64,000 nucleotides of DNA, from contig NZ_LGLN01000035.1 in NCBI RefSeq assembly GCF_001293775.1, positions 1 through 64,000 on the forward strand. Reading direction: 5' to 3'. Position numbers and translations under genes: made by a program. Below, piece by piece: positions 55,787 through 64,000 of this stretch. Within the stretch, counting starts at the first letter, position 1. Every line of letters starts with the position of its first letter. The stretch comes from Pseudomonas syringae pv. cilantro (GTDB lineage Bacteria; Pseudomonadota; Gammaproteobacteria; Pseudomonadales; Pseudomonadaceae). The notes beneath the pieces are model-generated. The model was not told the origin of the DNA and ran no database searches. It saw only the letters and a program-made list of their open reading frames with translations.

Positions 55787-58700
55787 ACGCTCAAGTTCCC
55801 CCATTGATAACGCAACTGGCCTTTCTCATCGAAGACTTTACCGCCTGCACCGTTGATGACTTGGCGTCCGCCGCCGCCCAGAGGCGAGTTGATTTCGAAG
55901 CTGCCGTCCTTGCTCAAAATCCACCCGGACTGCCCGGCCAAATAGTTGGTTGAGCTGATATAACTGCCGATCTTGGCGTTGGTGATCGTGCCGTCTTGAA
56001 TGAAGGCCGACTGAATGAATGTCTGCCCGCCCGTGATGCCGAAAAACGACTGAGGCGATTGAGAGCTGGTGTTCATCACCAAGAACGTGTCGGCTCGCAC
56101 AACGAACTGCGACGTCGTGCCTGCCGCGCCGCTTTCGAGCCCAAGCCCAAACCCGGCCGCGTACGGTATCCCGCTCTGCGAAAGCTCCATCCTCACCGAC
56201 CAGATGCCGGCCAGCTTGTTGTTGGTGGTGGCCAGTGCGCTGGTTGTCTGCTGAACCGCAACGGTCGCGTCGTTCGCTTTGGCTTGCGCCGTTTCGATAC
56301 GAGCTGAGAGAGCGCCATCTGCGTCGGACCGGGCAGTAGCCTCGGTTCGCACCGCAGCGCTTGCGCCATTGGCGATGGCCTGAACCTGATCGATCTTCGA
56401 AGAAAGCGCACCGTCTCCGTCCGCTCTGGCGTTCGCCTCTGATTGAATAGCCGCTTGCGTGGCTGTCTGGTTGCCGTTGACTGTCGCGGTCAGTGTCGTG
56501 ATCTGCTGGGCGGTTGCTTGCCGATCATTGGCCGCCGTCGTTTCGACGATGGTTATTTTCGACTCGTTGCCACCCACTCGAGCATCCAGAAGAGTGGTGC
56601 GCTGAGTCTGCGCAAAATCATTCTCGGTTCGTACCCTGACTTCCTGTGCGTAGTTGGCTGTCTCTTCCCACGCCTTGATGGCAGCAGCCATTTCGCCTTC
56701 TACACCGTCATCCCTTGACGAAGCCTGCAATGCATTGAGCTGGACAACAGTTGCTGTTGTCTTTCCGTCCACCGTACTGATGTCAGCGGTATTCTTCGTG
56801 ACCTGGGCTGCCAGAGCATTTGCCGCCTGAACAACCTGCCCAGTGTCCAGCCAATATGTAGAGTTCGGTGGCGAGTTCGCCGCACCTTTCGGAACGGCTA
56901 TTTTGGCGGTATAGAGCCTCTGGCCGAGCCGAACCGTTTCGCCGATGGCGTAGGGTTCTTCTGGGTCGTATTCGAGGGCATCTACCAAGTCACCGATCTC
57001 AGCCTTCAGCTCGTCCAACCGAACGTTCACGGAGCCAACGCCGAAGCCGTCGATCAGGTCAATGCGGCCCAGCAGGTGTTCTCCGAACTGGCTTTCCGTA
57101 AGCTTGCCGGTCAGCAGGCCAAGAACCGGGGTTGCGTCACTGCCGCTCTGCCCCATCACGCCCGCGCCGGCCGGATACCACGGCCCGATATTCCCGGTCC
57201 GATCCACCAAGCGCGCCCAGAAGAAAAACGTCACGCCAGCCAGTAGGCCCTGCATGACATGCTCCGACTGCGGGTAAGCCAGATCACTGAGTTTCGCGGC
57301 CTTGGTCAGATCGTTCGTCGGGCCGTACCAGATTTCAGTGCGCTGCGTGTCCTCCGCCCCTGCCGGGAAAGCCCATTTCAGTTTGATGCCGAAGATCAGT
57401 GACGCGGCAGTCAGCGAAGTGATGGCGGGTGGCAAGCTGGTCTTGCCCTGCAAGTTCGTCAGCAACGACGTGACCGGCAGAGACGAGACATTCAGCGCGC
57501 TGACGGCACGCACTCTGGCCATGTACTGGCCGGAGTAAATGCCCGGCACGTCGACCAGTAACTCACCGGTACGCGGCATCTTGACCCACTCGCGCGAGCC
57601 CCAGCGCCACTCGACGTCATACCCGACCGCGCCTGGCGCCGCGTCCCAACTGATAGTCATGTTCGTGACGGCGATACCCTGCTGAATGACGACGTGCTGG
57701 GTAACGAACACAGCGCCCGGCGCAGCCTGCACTCCCACCGGAACACCGCTGACTGGACGGATATCCACTACGGCGCCGAAATCGATGGCGTCGAACTTGC
57801 TCGGTTCGTGCTGGATGCACTCGAGCTGGTACTGATGCCATTCCGGGCGCGTGATGTTGCGCACCAGAAACTGCATCGTTTTCAGATCATCGTATTCAAG
57901 AATCCAGCCGCATTCGGCTTCCGGCACTTCGCTGAAGCTGGCGGCCAACGTGACACGGCGGCCATCGAGCGAGGTGATGACACGCGCTTCGGTCTTGCCG
58001 CTGGGCAGGTTCACCCGCAGCTTGGCCCCGGTCGAAAGATCGATATCGCGGTCGACGGTGATCACCCGCCCCGCTACCGCGCTGATACGACCGCCGTTCG
58101 CACGGCCGGCCAACATCGGGTCGGCCACGGCGATGACCTGACCTGTTTTCGGAATGCCGCCATCGAGGCCAACACGGAAGGTGGCTGGCCGCGTCTGGGT
58201 CTGCTCAGTGATAAGTGCGTATTGCCCCGCCCGCTGTGCCTGTCCAAGCGACGTGCAGCCGTAGGCATCCACCGCAAGCTCGTTGACCGATCCGCTTTCG
58301 GCCATCGCCACGTCATCGAATACAGGCTCTTTGTCTGTCTCGAAATCCTGATCCGGGTTATCCCAGGTCACCATCGCAAGGTTGTGACGGTCGCGCGCGC
58401 GGGTGCCCAAATACTGGATTTCACCGTTGTTCAGGATCTGCGAAGGGTTGTAGGTGTAGACCGGGTCGCCGGGCATGTCAGCAGTGAACGTGATCTGGCT
58501 GCCGTCCCAAGTGCTCATGCCGTGGAAAATGGACGACAGGTCCTGCAACACTGCGTAGGCATCGGCCTGCTTTTGCAGGTAGATGTTGCAGGTCAAACGG
58601 GGATGCGTTCCGCCCTTCCCATCCGGCACCTTCTGGTCGCAATACTGCGCGATGCGGTACAGGTTCCAGCGGTCCACCATCGTGGCATCGATTCGATGCC

Positions 58701-59625
58701 CGAGACCGTAATACGGGTTCAGCGCCAGGTCGTAGCACACCCAGGCCGGGTTGTTGGTGTACGCCTCTTTGAACGTGCCGTCCCATATCCCGTTGCTGGT
58801 GCCCGCGCCAGACGTGGCATAGGTCCGTGTCTCCGGGTCGTAATTGGCTGGCACTCGAACGATGCGCCCGCGCATCAGAACCGCGATCTTGGCGATGTCG
58901 CCGCCGAACTGCTCGGCGTCATACTCGACACAGCCCACGGCGGTGAGTGGAAACTCCTGATCGCTGTCAACGACCTCGGCAACGGCGTCGACAAACATGC
59001 CGTCCTGAATCAGCGAGCTGTTGGCCTCCGGCGTGATCCGGCGCACGCGCAAAGTCCAACGATTACCGGCAGGCAGGTTGAGCCGGTGACTGCGCTCGTA
59101 CTTGGTGACGTTCTTGCGATCAACGAAGTCCGCAAGCACCTGCACGAATGGGCCGCCGTTCGTGGCCAGGTCAATTGCGTATTCAATCCGCACGCCGTTG
59201 ATGTTGCCGCTCTGGTCCTGAGACTGGAGCTGCGGCCAGCTAAAGCGAATGCGCACTGCATCCAGCACCGGGTTGGTAATGGTTCGCAGGTACGGCGTGG
59301 TGCTGAGCAGTTGCTGGTTTACATCGACCTCGTTGCTCGACTCGGCAATGCCCTCCAGCCGCGGCTGGTTCAACTCACCGTTGCGGAACTGCCATTTCAC
59401 GCCGGGGAAGTTGACAGTGCCGTCCTCGGCCACCAATGGTGTGCCGTCGAGCTTCACTGAGCGCAGGCCGTTCACTGGGCCTACTATCGGCCCCCAGCTC
59501 CACAAATAAACGATGCGGGCGGTGGCAATCGAAGCTGTGCTGTTTTTTGCTATCGTCGGCTGCTTCTGTGTCGCCTCGCCGCCCTTGCTCCCGCGAATGC
59601 TTCGCGCTGCCACTGCCCTTCCCAT
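55783..59625 (-). CDS. phage tail tip / host specificity protein J
   Basis: 1280 aa. N-terminal gpJ domains include TARIVYLWSWGPIVGPVNGL and GGDIAKIAVLMRGRIVRVP, then NPAWVCYDLALNPYYGLG. Fibronectin-type III repeats lie at about 640-840. A long helical and heptad segment rich in Ala/Gln/Thr follows (about 990-1160). A beta-rich C-terminus ends in VFDEKGQLRYQWGNLSV. In lambda the protein forms the central tip and binds the outer-membrane receptor. The start follows a terminator-like hairpin and the stop overlaps the next gene. Confidence 0.92.
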   Translation of the reverse strand: MGRAVAARSIRGSKGGEATQKQPTIAKNSTASIATARIVYLWSWGPIVGPVNGLRSVKLDGTPLVAEDGTVNFPGVKWQFRNGELNQPRLEGIAESSNEVDVNQQLLSTTPYLRTITNPVLDAVRIRFSWPQLQSQDQSGNINGVRIEYAIDLATNGGPFVQVLADFVDRKNVTKYERSHRLNLPAGNRWTLRVRRITPEANSSLIQDGMFVDAVAEVVDSDQEFPLTAVGCVEYDAEQFGGDIAKIAVLMRGRIVRVPANYDPETRTYATSGAGTSNGIWDGTFKEAYTNNPAWVCYDLALNPYYGLGHRIDATMVDRWNLYRIAQYCDQKVPDGKGGTHPRLTCNIYLQKQADAYAVLQDLSSIFHGMSTWDGSQITFTADMPGDPVYTYNPSQILNNGEIQYLGTRARDRHNLAMVTWDNPDQDFETDKEPVFDDVAMAESGSVNELAVDAYGCTSLGQAQRAGQYALITEQTQTRPATFRVGLDGGIPKTGQVIAVADPMLAGRANGGRISAVAGRVITVDRDIDLSTGAKLRVNLPSGKTEARVITSLDGRRVTLAASFSEVPEAECGWILEYDDLKTMQFLVRNITRPEWHQYQLECIQHEPSKFDAIDFGAVVDIRPVSGVPVGVQAAPGAVFVTQHVVIQQGIAVTNMTISWDAAPGAVGYDVEWRWGSREWVKMPRTGELLVDVPGIYSGQYMARVRAVSALNVSSLPVTSLLTNLQGKTSLPPAITSLTAASLIFGIKLKWAFPAGAEDTQRTEIWYGPTNDLTKAAKLSDLAYPQSEHVMQGLLAGVTFFFWARLVDRTGNIGPWYPAGAGVMGQSGSDATPVLGLLTGKLTESQFGEHLLGRIDLIDGFGVGSVNVRLDELKAEIGDLVDALEYDPEEPYAIGETVRLGQRLYTAKIAVPKGAANSPPNSTYWLDTGQVVQAANALAAQVTKNTADISTVDGKTTATVVQLNALQASSRDDGVEGEMAAAIKAWEETANYAQEVRVRTENDFAQTQRTTLLDARVGGNESKITIVETTAANDRQATAQQITTLTATVNGNQTATQAAIQSEANARADGDGALSSKIDQVQAIANGASAAVRTEATARSDADGALSARIETAQAKANDATVAVQQTTSALATTNNKLAGIWSVRMELSQSGIPYAAGFGLGLESGAAGTTSQFVVRADTFLVMNTSSQSPQSFFGITGGQTFIQSAFIQDGTITNAKIGSYISSTNYLAGQSGWILSKDGSFEINSPLGGGGRQVINGAGGKVFDEKGQLRYQWGNLSV

Positions 59626-59636
59626 GCCGCCCCCAG

Positions 59637-59663
59637 AAAAAAGAAAACCCGCCGAAGCGGGTC
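59637..59663 (-). terminator. intrinsic-terminator-like hairpin between tail genes I and J
   Basis: ACCCGC at 59647-59652, loop CGAA, GCGGGT at 59657-59662. On the minus strand TTTTCTTTTTTC follows directly. It lies between the I stop and the J start although the operon continues. Confidence 0.8.
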
Positions 59664-59679
59664 TGGTGTTACCTGATGA

Positions 59680-60267
59680 TCAAATCTGATCTTGTGTGTA
59701 GATGCCGCCTGACTCGACGGCACCGCCGATCTCTCGTTCGCCGTAGAGCACGGGGTATGGGTTGCCCTGGGCGACCGTGGTCACCGCTCCGCCGAACCCG
59801 TAGCTGGGGTTGTTGCCGTCATCGTTGTTGTTGCCAACGCTTGCGGTGGTCGTGGGGGAAAGCATCTGCACCACTCCGCCGAGGCCGACCGCAGCACCAG
59901 CTCCGAGCAGGCCCATGCCCAGCGCTGTAGTCGTACCGCCGGAGAACAGCCCGCCCACAACCAGAGCGACGCCCAGCACCACCTGGAACAGCCCGGCCTG
60001 CTTGCTGCCCTGGATCAGCGGCACGATGCGGATATCGCTGTTGTCGCTGCCCTGCATGTCGAACTCGCCCTCGCCGGCGTTGCGCTTGCCGCAGAACACG
60101 CTGAACACCAGGCCCCGCTCTTCGCCAGTGCGCAGGAATTTCTCGAAGCCTGGCTTCATGGCGCACAGGGCATTCACGGCGTCGCGCACGCTGTGCACGT
60201 CGATGCGGTACTCCCGGCCGAAATGCTTGCGCAGAACGCCGTAGAGCACGATGGTGCGCATGGTCAT
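59680..60267 (-). CDS. tail assembly protein I
   Basis: 195 aa from ATG 60267, which overlaps the K stop (ATGA). It begins MRTIVLYGVLRKHFGREYRI and contains the glycine-rich stretch LGVALVVGGLFSGG and its continuation, the lambda gpI pattern. In lambda it is needed for tip assembly but is not found in the finished particle. The C-terminus includes PYPVLYGEREIGGAVESGG, also typical. Confidence 0.88.
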   Translation of the reverse strand: MTMRTIVLYGVLRKHFGREYRIDVHSVRDAVNALCAMKPGFEKFLRTGEERGLVFSVFCGKRNAGEGEFDMQGSDNSDIRIVPLIQGSKQAGLFQVVLGVALVVGGLFSGGTTTALGMGLLGAGAAVGLGGVVQMLSPTTTASVGNNNDDGNNPSYGFGGAVTTVAQGNPYPVLYGEREIGGAVESGGIYTQDQI

Positions 60268-61046
60268 GAGGTGTACTCCTTGTGGCGCAGGATCAGCTTT
60301 ACGCGGTTGGCCATCGACCACCCGTAGACTTCACGGGCAGCCAGGCGGCCGGGCATGTGGTGGTAGATAAATGGGCCAGCGCCGCCCAGTGCCGGAGCGT
60401 CCTCGCTGTGCAGGCTGGCATCGGCCCCGAGGTAGATCGCCGCGTGGTTCGGGAAATGGCAGGGACGACCTACAGTTGGTATCTGAAAAATCAGCATGTC
60501 GCCGCGCTGCGGCTGATCGACCCGGACGAACCCGCAGGCCTCGTAGTTCTCTTCGTAATGGCTCGGGCTGTCCGGATCTTCCCACCACAGTTCCTTGCGC
60601 TCGAAGTTCGGCAGCGGCAGCGACGCCTCGCGGGCGTACCAGTCGCGGCAGGCCGACCAGCAGTCGAGTAGGCCGTGCGAGAAGTCCCGGCCCAGCAGCG
60701 GAGCCTGGAAGCCGCTCGGCTTGAACCACTGAATGTCACCACCCGGCCAGCCCACAATTGCCCAGGGCAGTTCGTGCAGCTCGCAGCTGACCAGATCAGT
60801 CATGCTCGGCGTTGCGGCGCGGTCCGGGTGGCTGTGAACGATCGCCAGCACTTCGCCCCGGTCCTCTGCCGCCGCCGCGTCGTGCTTGTCGATCACAAAG
60901 TGCTGTAAAGGGTTGGTGGCCACGTTGCCGCACGGCACGTACTCACGCCCTGCCTCGGTCTTGATCAGCAGCCCGCAGGCCTCAGCCGGGTGTAACTGCT
61001 CGGCGTGCGCCCGCATGGCGTCCTGAAGCTTTTGATTGATTCGCAT
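60264..61046 (-). CDS. tail assembly protein K: JAB/MPN plus NlpC/P60 peptidase
   Basis: 260 aa from ATG 61046. The N-terminal half is a JAB/MPN metalloprotease domain with the motif VHSHPDRAATPSMTD and the upstream Glu in LHPAEACGLL. The C-terminal half is an NlpC/P60 cysteine peptidase with Cys in LLDCWSACRDWY and His in FPNHAAIYLG. Lambda gpK has this same two-domain layout. The peptidase may open peptidoglycan during DNA entry. Confidence 0.9.
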   Translation of the reverse strand: MRINQKLQDAMRAHAEQLHPAEACGLLIKTEAGREYVPCGNVATNPLQHFVIDKHDAAAAEDRGEVLAIVHSHPDRAATPSMTDLVSCELHELPWAIVGWPGGDIQWFKPSGFQAPLLGRDFSHGLLDCWSACRDWYAREASLPLPNFERKELWWEDPDSPSHYEENYEACGFVRVDQPQRGDMLIFQIPTVGRPCHFPNHAAIYLGADASLHSEDAPALGGAGPFIYHHMPGRLAAREVYGWSMANRVKLILRHKEYTS

Positions 61047-61048
61047 GA

Positions 61049-61747
61049 TTACCCCTTGGCGATCAGGCTCGCGCCCATTGAGCCGCCAAACCGGCGGGTA
61101 TTGCCGCGCAACTTGCAGCTGCTCCACCAGCCGCCGCAGCGGTCCAGCGCCGGGTTGTCGGTGGGCTCGTTCTTTTTGTCGAAATACGCGGTGCCGGTGT
61201 AGGCGCATGCCTCCTGCCGGTACTGGCCGCGCATGGCCCAGCGGCACAGCTTGGTGATCTGCTGGGCGGGCAACTGCTGACCTTCCATATCGATGGGGCT
61301 GGAAAGCTCGAACCCGACCGTCGAGAAGTTTTCCTCGGTCTTCTGCTCGATTTTCCACAGACTGATCCGGCTCTGATCGGCAGCGTCCGGGTTGCCGCCG
61401 TCGAAGTTCGCGGCGTCAAGGAAGTGCTTGAACGTCTCGATCACCTTGAAGTCCGCGCCAGCCAGGTCCTTGAACTGAAGGCAAATCGCTGAGACTGCAC
61501 GCGGAATGCCTGCCAGCTCGTTGGCCAACTTGAGCTTTGGCGTTGCAGGCCGGCCATCACCACGAATGTCCAAGCCGGTGACCTCGATCTGGATAGGGGA
61601 ATACAGCTGGCCCTGCCAAATAATGTCACCCTCGTGCTCGTGCCCGTGGAAGCGCCAGAGCGTTGCGCCGAGCCGCGTGGCATCCAGTTCGTACAGACGA
61701 ATCTGGTTGCCGGGCTCCAGCTTCTGGATGTCCGCGCTGTAAATCAT
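61049..61747 (-). CDS. minor tail protein L
   Basis: 232 aa. The N-terminus reads MIYSADIQKLEPGNQIRLYE. The C-terminal domain has four cysteines (ITKLCRWAM, EACAYTG, DRCGGWWSSC) in the spacing of lambda gpL, which carries a [4Fe-4S] cluster. It forms part of the tail tip above J. It is two bases upstream of K. Confidence 0.88.
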   Translation of the reverse strand: MIYSADIQKLEPGNQIRLYELDATRLGATLWRFHGHEHEGDIIWQGQLYSPIQIEVTGLDIRGDGRPATPKLKLANELAGIPRAVSAICLQFKDLAGADFKVIETFKHFLDAANFDGGNPDAADQSRISLWKIEQKTEENFSTVGFELSSPIDMEGQQLPAQQITKLCRWAMRGQYRQEACAYTGTAYFDKKNEPTDNPALDRCGGWWSSCKLRGNTRRFGGSMGASLIAKG

Positions 61748-61761
61748 GGTCGTTACCTACG

Positions 61762-61783
61762 AAAAACCCCGCACTTGGCGGGG
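61762..61783 (-). terminator. intrinsic-terminator-like hairpin between tail genes M and L
   Basis: CCCCGC at 61767-61772 and GCGGGG at 61778-61783 with loop ACTTG. On the minus strand TTTTTC follows. It stands directly after the M stop, with L starting about 15 bases later. Confidence 0.75.
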
Positions 61784-62128
61784 TCAGGGTTTGAAGGTTT
61801 GCTTGAAGTTCGTGGACAGTGAGTGAAGACCGTTGCCGAGGGTCGACAGCTTGTAGCCGTTCGATGTGTACCGGCCCTGCCCGCTGCCCGGCGGCGTCCA
61901 GAGGAATGATTTGAAACCCTCGTGCCTGTCCAGGAAGTCCTGGACCTGCTGGAGCTTCTGGCCAGAGCCAAATCGCCCCGTTACCGTCACATCCCAGGCC
62001 TGCGACTTGGTGTTGATACCGACGCCGCCAGCCTGGGTGTAACCATCGCCGAAGTCGTTCGACCAGGTGCGCTGCGTTACATCACCGGACGCGCCGACCT
62101 GTACATCAAAATCGAATGTCTCATCCAT
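61784..62128 (-). CDS. minor tail protein M
   Basis: 114 aa. The ATG at 62128 shares a base with the TAA of the tape measure gene. WSNDFGDGYTQAGGVGIN and FLWTPPGSGQGRY are the lambda gpM pattern. It joins the tail tube to the tip complex. Confidence 0.88.
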   Translation of the reverse strand: MDETFDFDVQVGASGDVTQRTWSNDFGDGYTQAGGVGINTKSQAWDVTVTGRFGSGQKLQQVQDFLDRHEGFKSFLWTPPGSGQGRYTSNGYKLSTLGNGLHSLSTNFKQTFKP

Positions 62129-64000
62129 TACGTGCGCCTCCAGAGCAACCCGCCCTGCCTCATTTCTTGCCGGAGAACCTGACGCACTTGCTGGGCTGCG
62201 CTCTCGCCTATGGCCCTGCCTTGGCTGGCTGCCTCGGAATCGCTCATACCCGGCTGGCCTTGGACGGTCACCGGCACGCTGATGCTGATCGGCATAGACC
62301 CGCCGCCGCCACCGCCAGACTTGTCAGCCAGGTACTTGGTCAGGTCGCGGTTCTGGTTGGGGTTGAGTACGCGCTCACCGCCATCGAGCAGCCAGGTGCC
62401 TTCCTTCGGGATGTTGTCCATACCGTTGTGAGCCATACCGGCAAGCGCCGATGCGGATACGGCGGCGACCATCGGTGCCGTTGCAGCAGCAGCTGCGAGC
62501 GCGGCAGCCGGGGCTGCGGCTGGACCGATCAGAGGAATACCGGCAGTCGATGCATAAGCGTTCAACGAGGCCTGCGCCGATGCCGCTTGCGCGTTGGCAA
62601 TCAGGCCGGACATCCCGGCAGTCTTGGTGCTATTTCCGACAAGCAACTGAACCGCCTGGTAAACGAGCCACTGGGCAGCCATATCAGACAGAGCGTTTAT
62701 CACCGACTTGGCCATGTTGCCGGCCATGTCCGCGAAGGCATCACCGATACTTGATGCGCCAGTGGCGATATCGGCGAAAGCATCACCTAGCCCGCTTGTC
62801 AGATCGTCAAGCGTGCCGGACACGAACTCAGCAGCCATCGCGGAGTAGTTTTCAGCCTGATCGACGTAGTTCTGCCAGGCGTCTTTAACGCCATCCATCC
62901 AGTTGGATTGAGCCTCTTCGACTTGGTTGTAGTAGTCCTGCTGGGTCACCAGACGCTCAGCCATCGCCTCACTAAGGATCGCGGTTTCATCGCTGTAGAG
63001 CTTTTCGCTGATGTCGCCACTGTTGCGCTGGAGTTGAAGTTCTCGCTGCTGCTTGTTGAAGTCCTGCTCAATGGCGAGCATTTCCTGAAGCTGCGCGCGC
63101 TGTTTATCGCCCATGCCAGCGCCTGCCAATTGCTGGGAAAATCCAGATTTCGCAGAGCGATTACTTTCGCCAACACTTGCCTGGAACGCCGAAAGCTTTT
63201 TTGCCTCATCGAGAGCAATTTTGCGCAACTCATTCTCTTTTTCGAGAGCGGCGTTGCGTTTCAGATCGGCAGTTATCGACTCCTGTTTTGTGAGCAGCGA
63301 CTTCTGTTCTGCGGTCAGCGTTTGCTTAGACTTGATGTCAGCAAGCTCTTGCTCCCACTTTATAAGCTCGCGGGACGCCGTTCCGATTTTATCGATATCG
63401 CCCTTTTGAGCGCCAAGCAATACAGACTGTTCTTTCAAAACCGCATATTGCTGCCGGGCCTGATCGAGAACTTTCTGAGCCGCATCTTCCTGATATTTCT
63501 TTTCCGCTTTGCCTTTGTTCGGATCAGTTGTTTCGTTGATCTGAGCAATTGCCGCATTTGCGCGCACCGTTGGATCGGTGCGAGGATCTTTCCCAGCTTT
63601 CGGCGTCTCGACACCTGGCAGGACCATGCTCCGACCGGTCACATCTGCTTGAGCCGGAGGCACAATCAGCATGTTGCGACCAGTCAGAAAGCTGGCATTT
63701 TTGGTGATATTGGCGGCGGCTTCGATAACCCGGCGCATTTCGTTTATTTGCTTGTTGGAGCTTTCAACAGCGGCTTTGGCGGAATCTTCATGAGCTTTTT
63801 TGGTAGCCGCTGCCGCATCGATCGCCGCCTGCTCAACGGTGTAAAGGCCGATCAATTGCCTTTTGAGGACATCCTGCTGGACCTTGTCGTTGTCCTTTAC
63901 TGCCTCCTTGTATTTGTCCAGCACATCCTGTTGTTGTGATATGACCTTGGCTTGCTCGCGCTGCTGGGCAGTCAGCTTCATTTGATCCGCCGCATATGCC
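62128..64000 (-). CDS. tail tape measure protein H (partial, start beyond window)
   Basis: At least 617 residues; the frame stays open to the window edge, so the N-terminus is missing. A long helical part with many Gln/Lys/Glu heptads precedes a hydrophobic Ala/Gly-rich segment (about residues 480-510 of the visible part, AAPAAALAAAAATAPMVAAV). The C-terminal lambda-family signature is AHNGMDNIPKEGTWLLDGGE followed by RVLNPNQNRDLTKYL. The protein sets tail length and helps DNA pass the inner membrane. Confidence 0.92.
   Translation of the reverse strand, partial: AYAADQMKLTAQQREQAKVISQQQDVLDKYKEAVKDNDKVQQDVLKRQLIGLYTVEQAAIDAAAATKKAHEDSAKAAVESSNKQINEMRRVIEAAANITKNASFLTGRNMLIVPPAQADVTGRSMVLPGVETPKAGKDPRTDPTVRANAAIAQINETTDPNKGKAEKKYQEDAAQKVLDQARQQYAVLKEQSVLLGAQKGDIDKIGTASRELIKWEQELADIKSKQTLTAEQKSLLTKQESITADLKRNAALEKENELRKIALDEAKKLSAFQASVGESNRSAKSGFSQQLAGAGMGDKQRAQLQEMLAIEQDFNKQQRELQLQRNSGDISEKLYSDETAILSEAMAERLVTQQDYYNQVEEAQSNWMDGVKDAWQNYVDQAENYSAMAAEFVSGTLDDLTSGLGDAFADIATGASSIGDAFADMAGNMAKSVINALSDMAAQWLVYQAVQLLVGNSTKTAGMSGLIANAQAASAQASLNAYASTAGIPLIGPAAAPAAALAAAAATAPMVAAVSASALAGMAHNGMDNIPKEGTWLLDGGERVLNPNQNRDLTKYLADKSGGGGGGSMPISISVPVTVQGQPGMSDSEAASQGRAIGESAAQQVRQVLRQEMRQGGLLWRRT

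Noticed and set aside
57694..59460. 588-codon plus-strand frame opposite the J gene
   Set aside because: Antisense shadow in high-GC DNA; no ribosome binding site or domain.
1..64000. CRISPR array
   Set aside because: No set of regularly spaced direct repeats was seen anywhere in the window.

Overview
The window looks like a chromosome segment from a fluorescent Pseudomonas, most probably the P. syringae group. The block dnaQ-rnhA-methyltransferase / gloB-mltD-nppA1A2BCD-fabI / ppiD-hupB-lon-clpX-clpP-tig (about 24.1 to 45.8 kb) is the standard Pseudomonas order. The protein sequences read as close Pseudomonas orthologues. All species statements are from memory of families; no search was run.

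Layout. 0-1.6 kb: the 3' end of a membrane-anchored large protein resembling the C-terminus of VasX/BTH_I2691-type T6SS effectors, overlapped by a small membrane protein that could be its immunity partner. 2-17 kb: housekeeping and sensory genes (multi-PAS hybrid histidine kinase, RutR-like TetR regulator, chemoreceptor, aldo/keto reductase, ZntB-like transporter, Pit phosphate transporter, EmrAB-like efflux pair, and a two-gene valine-catabolism unit). 17.2-22.4 kb: a 1733-aa dermonecrotic-toxin-like giant protein whose C-terminus carries an HELSH metalloprotease site with an aspzincin-like Asp/Tyr motif. 22.5-45.8 kb: small enzymes, DNA replication/repair genes, glyoxalase II, the MltD murein hydrolase, the Npp peptide/nucleoside-peptide ABC importer, FabI, and the PpiD-HupB-Lon-ClpX-ClpP-Tig protein-quality-control cluster, with recognisable promoters and terminators.

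45.8-50.9 kb is a gene-poor accessory junction. It holds an orphan terminator, a lipoprotein gene, an RgpF-like protein with N-terminal repeats, a truncated IS4-family transposase behind a protective hairpin, and two small Pseudomonas-type genes. 50.9-64 kb is the late tail region of a lambda-like prophage (or an F-type tailocin), all on the minus strand and running in from beyond the right edge. The order is H (tape measure, partial), M, L, K, I, J, two small tip proteins, fibre, small protein, fibre-assembly chaperone, GH19 endolysin, small protein and SGNH hydrolase. Genes are coupled by ATGA/TAATG overlaps, but three intrinsic-terminator-like hairpins lie between them.

The observations most worth a second look are: the aspzincin-tipped giant toxin; the truncated VasX-like/immunity pair at the left edge; a tRNA-like element lacking a D-arm in the hupB 3' region; a pair of compensating frameshifts that scramble about ten residues beside the metal site of gloB; and the repeated hairpins and shared tip motif in the phage tail operon.
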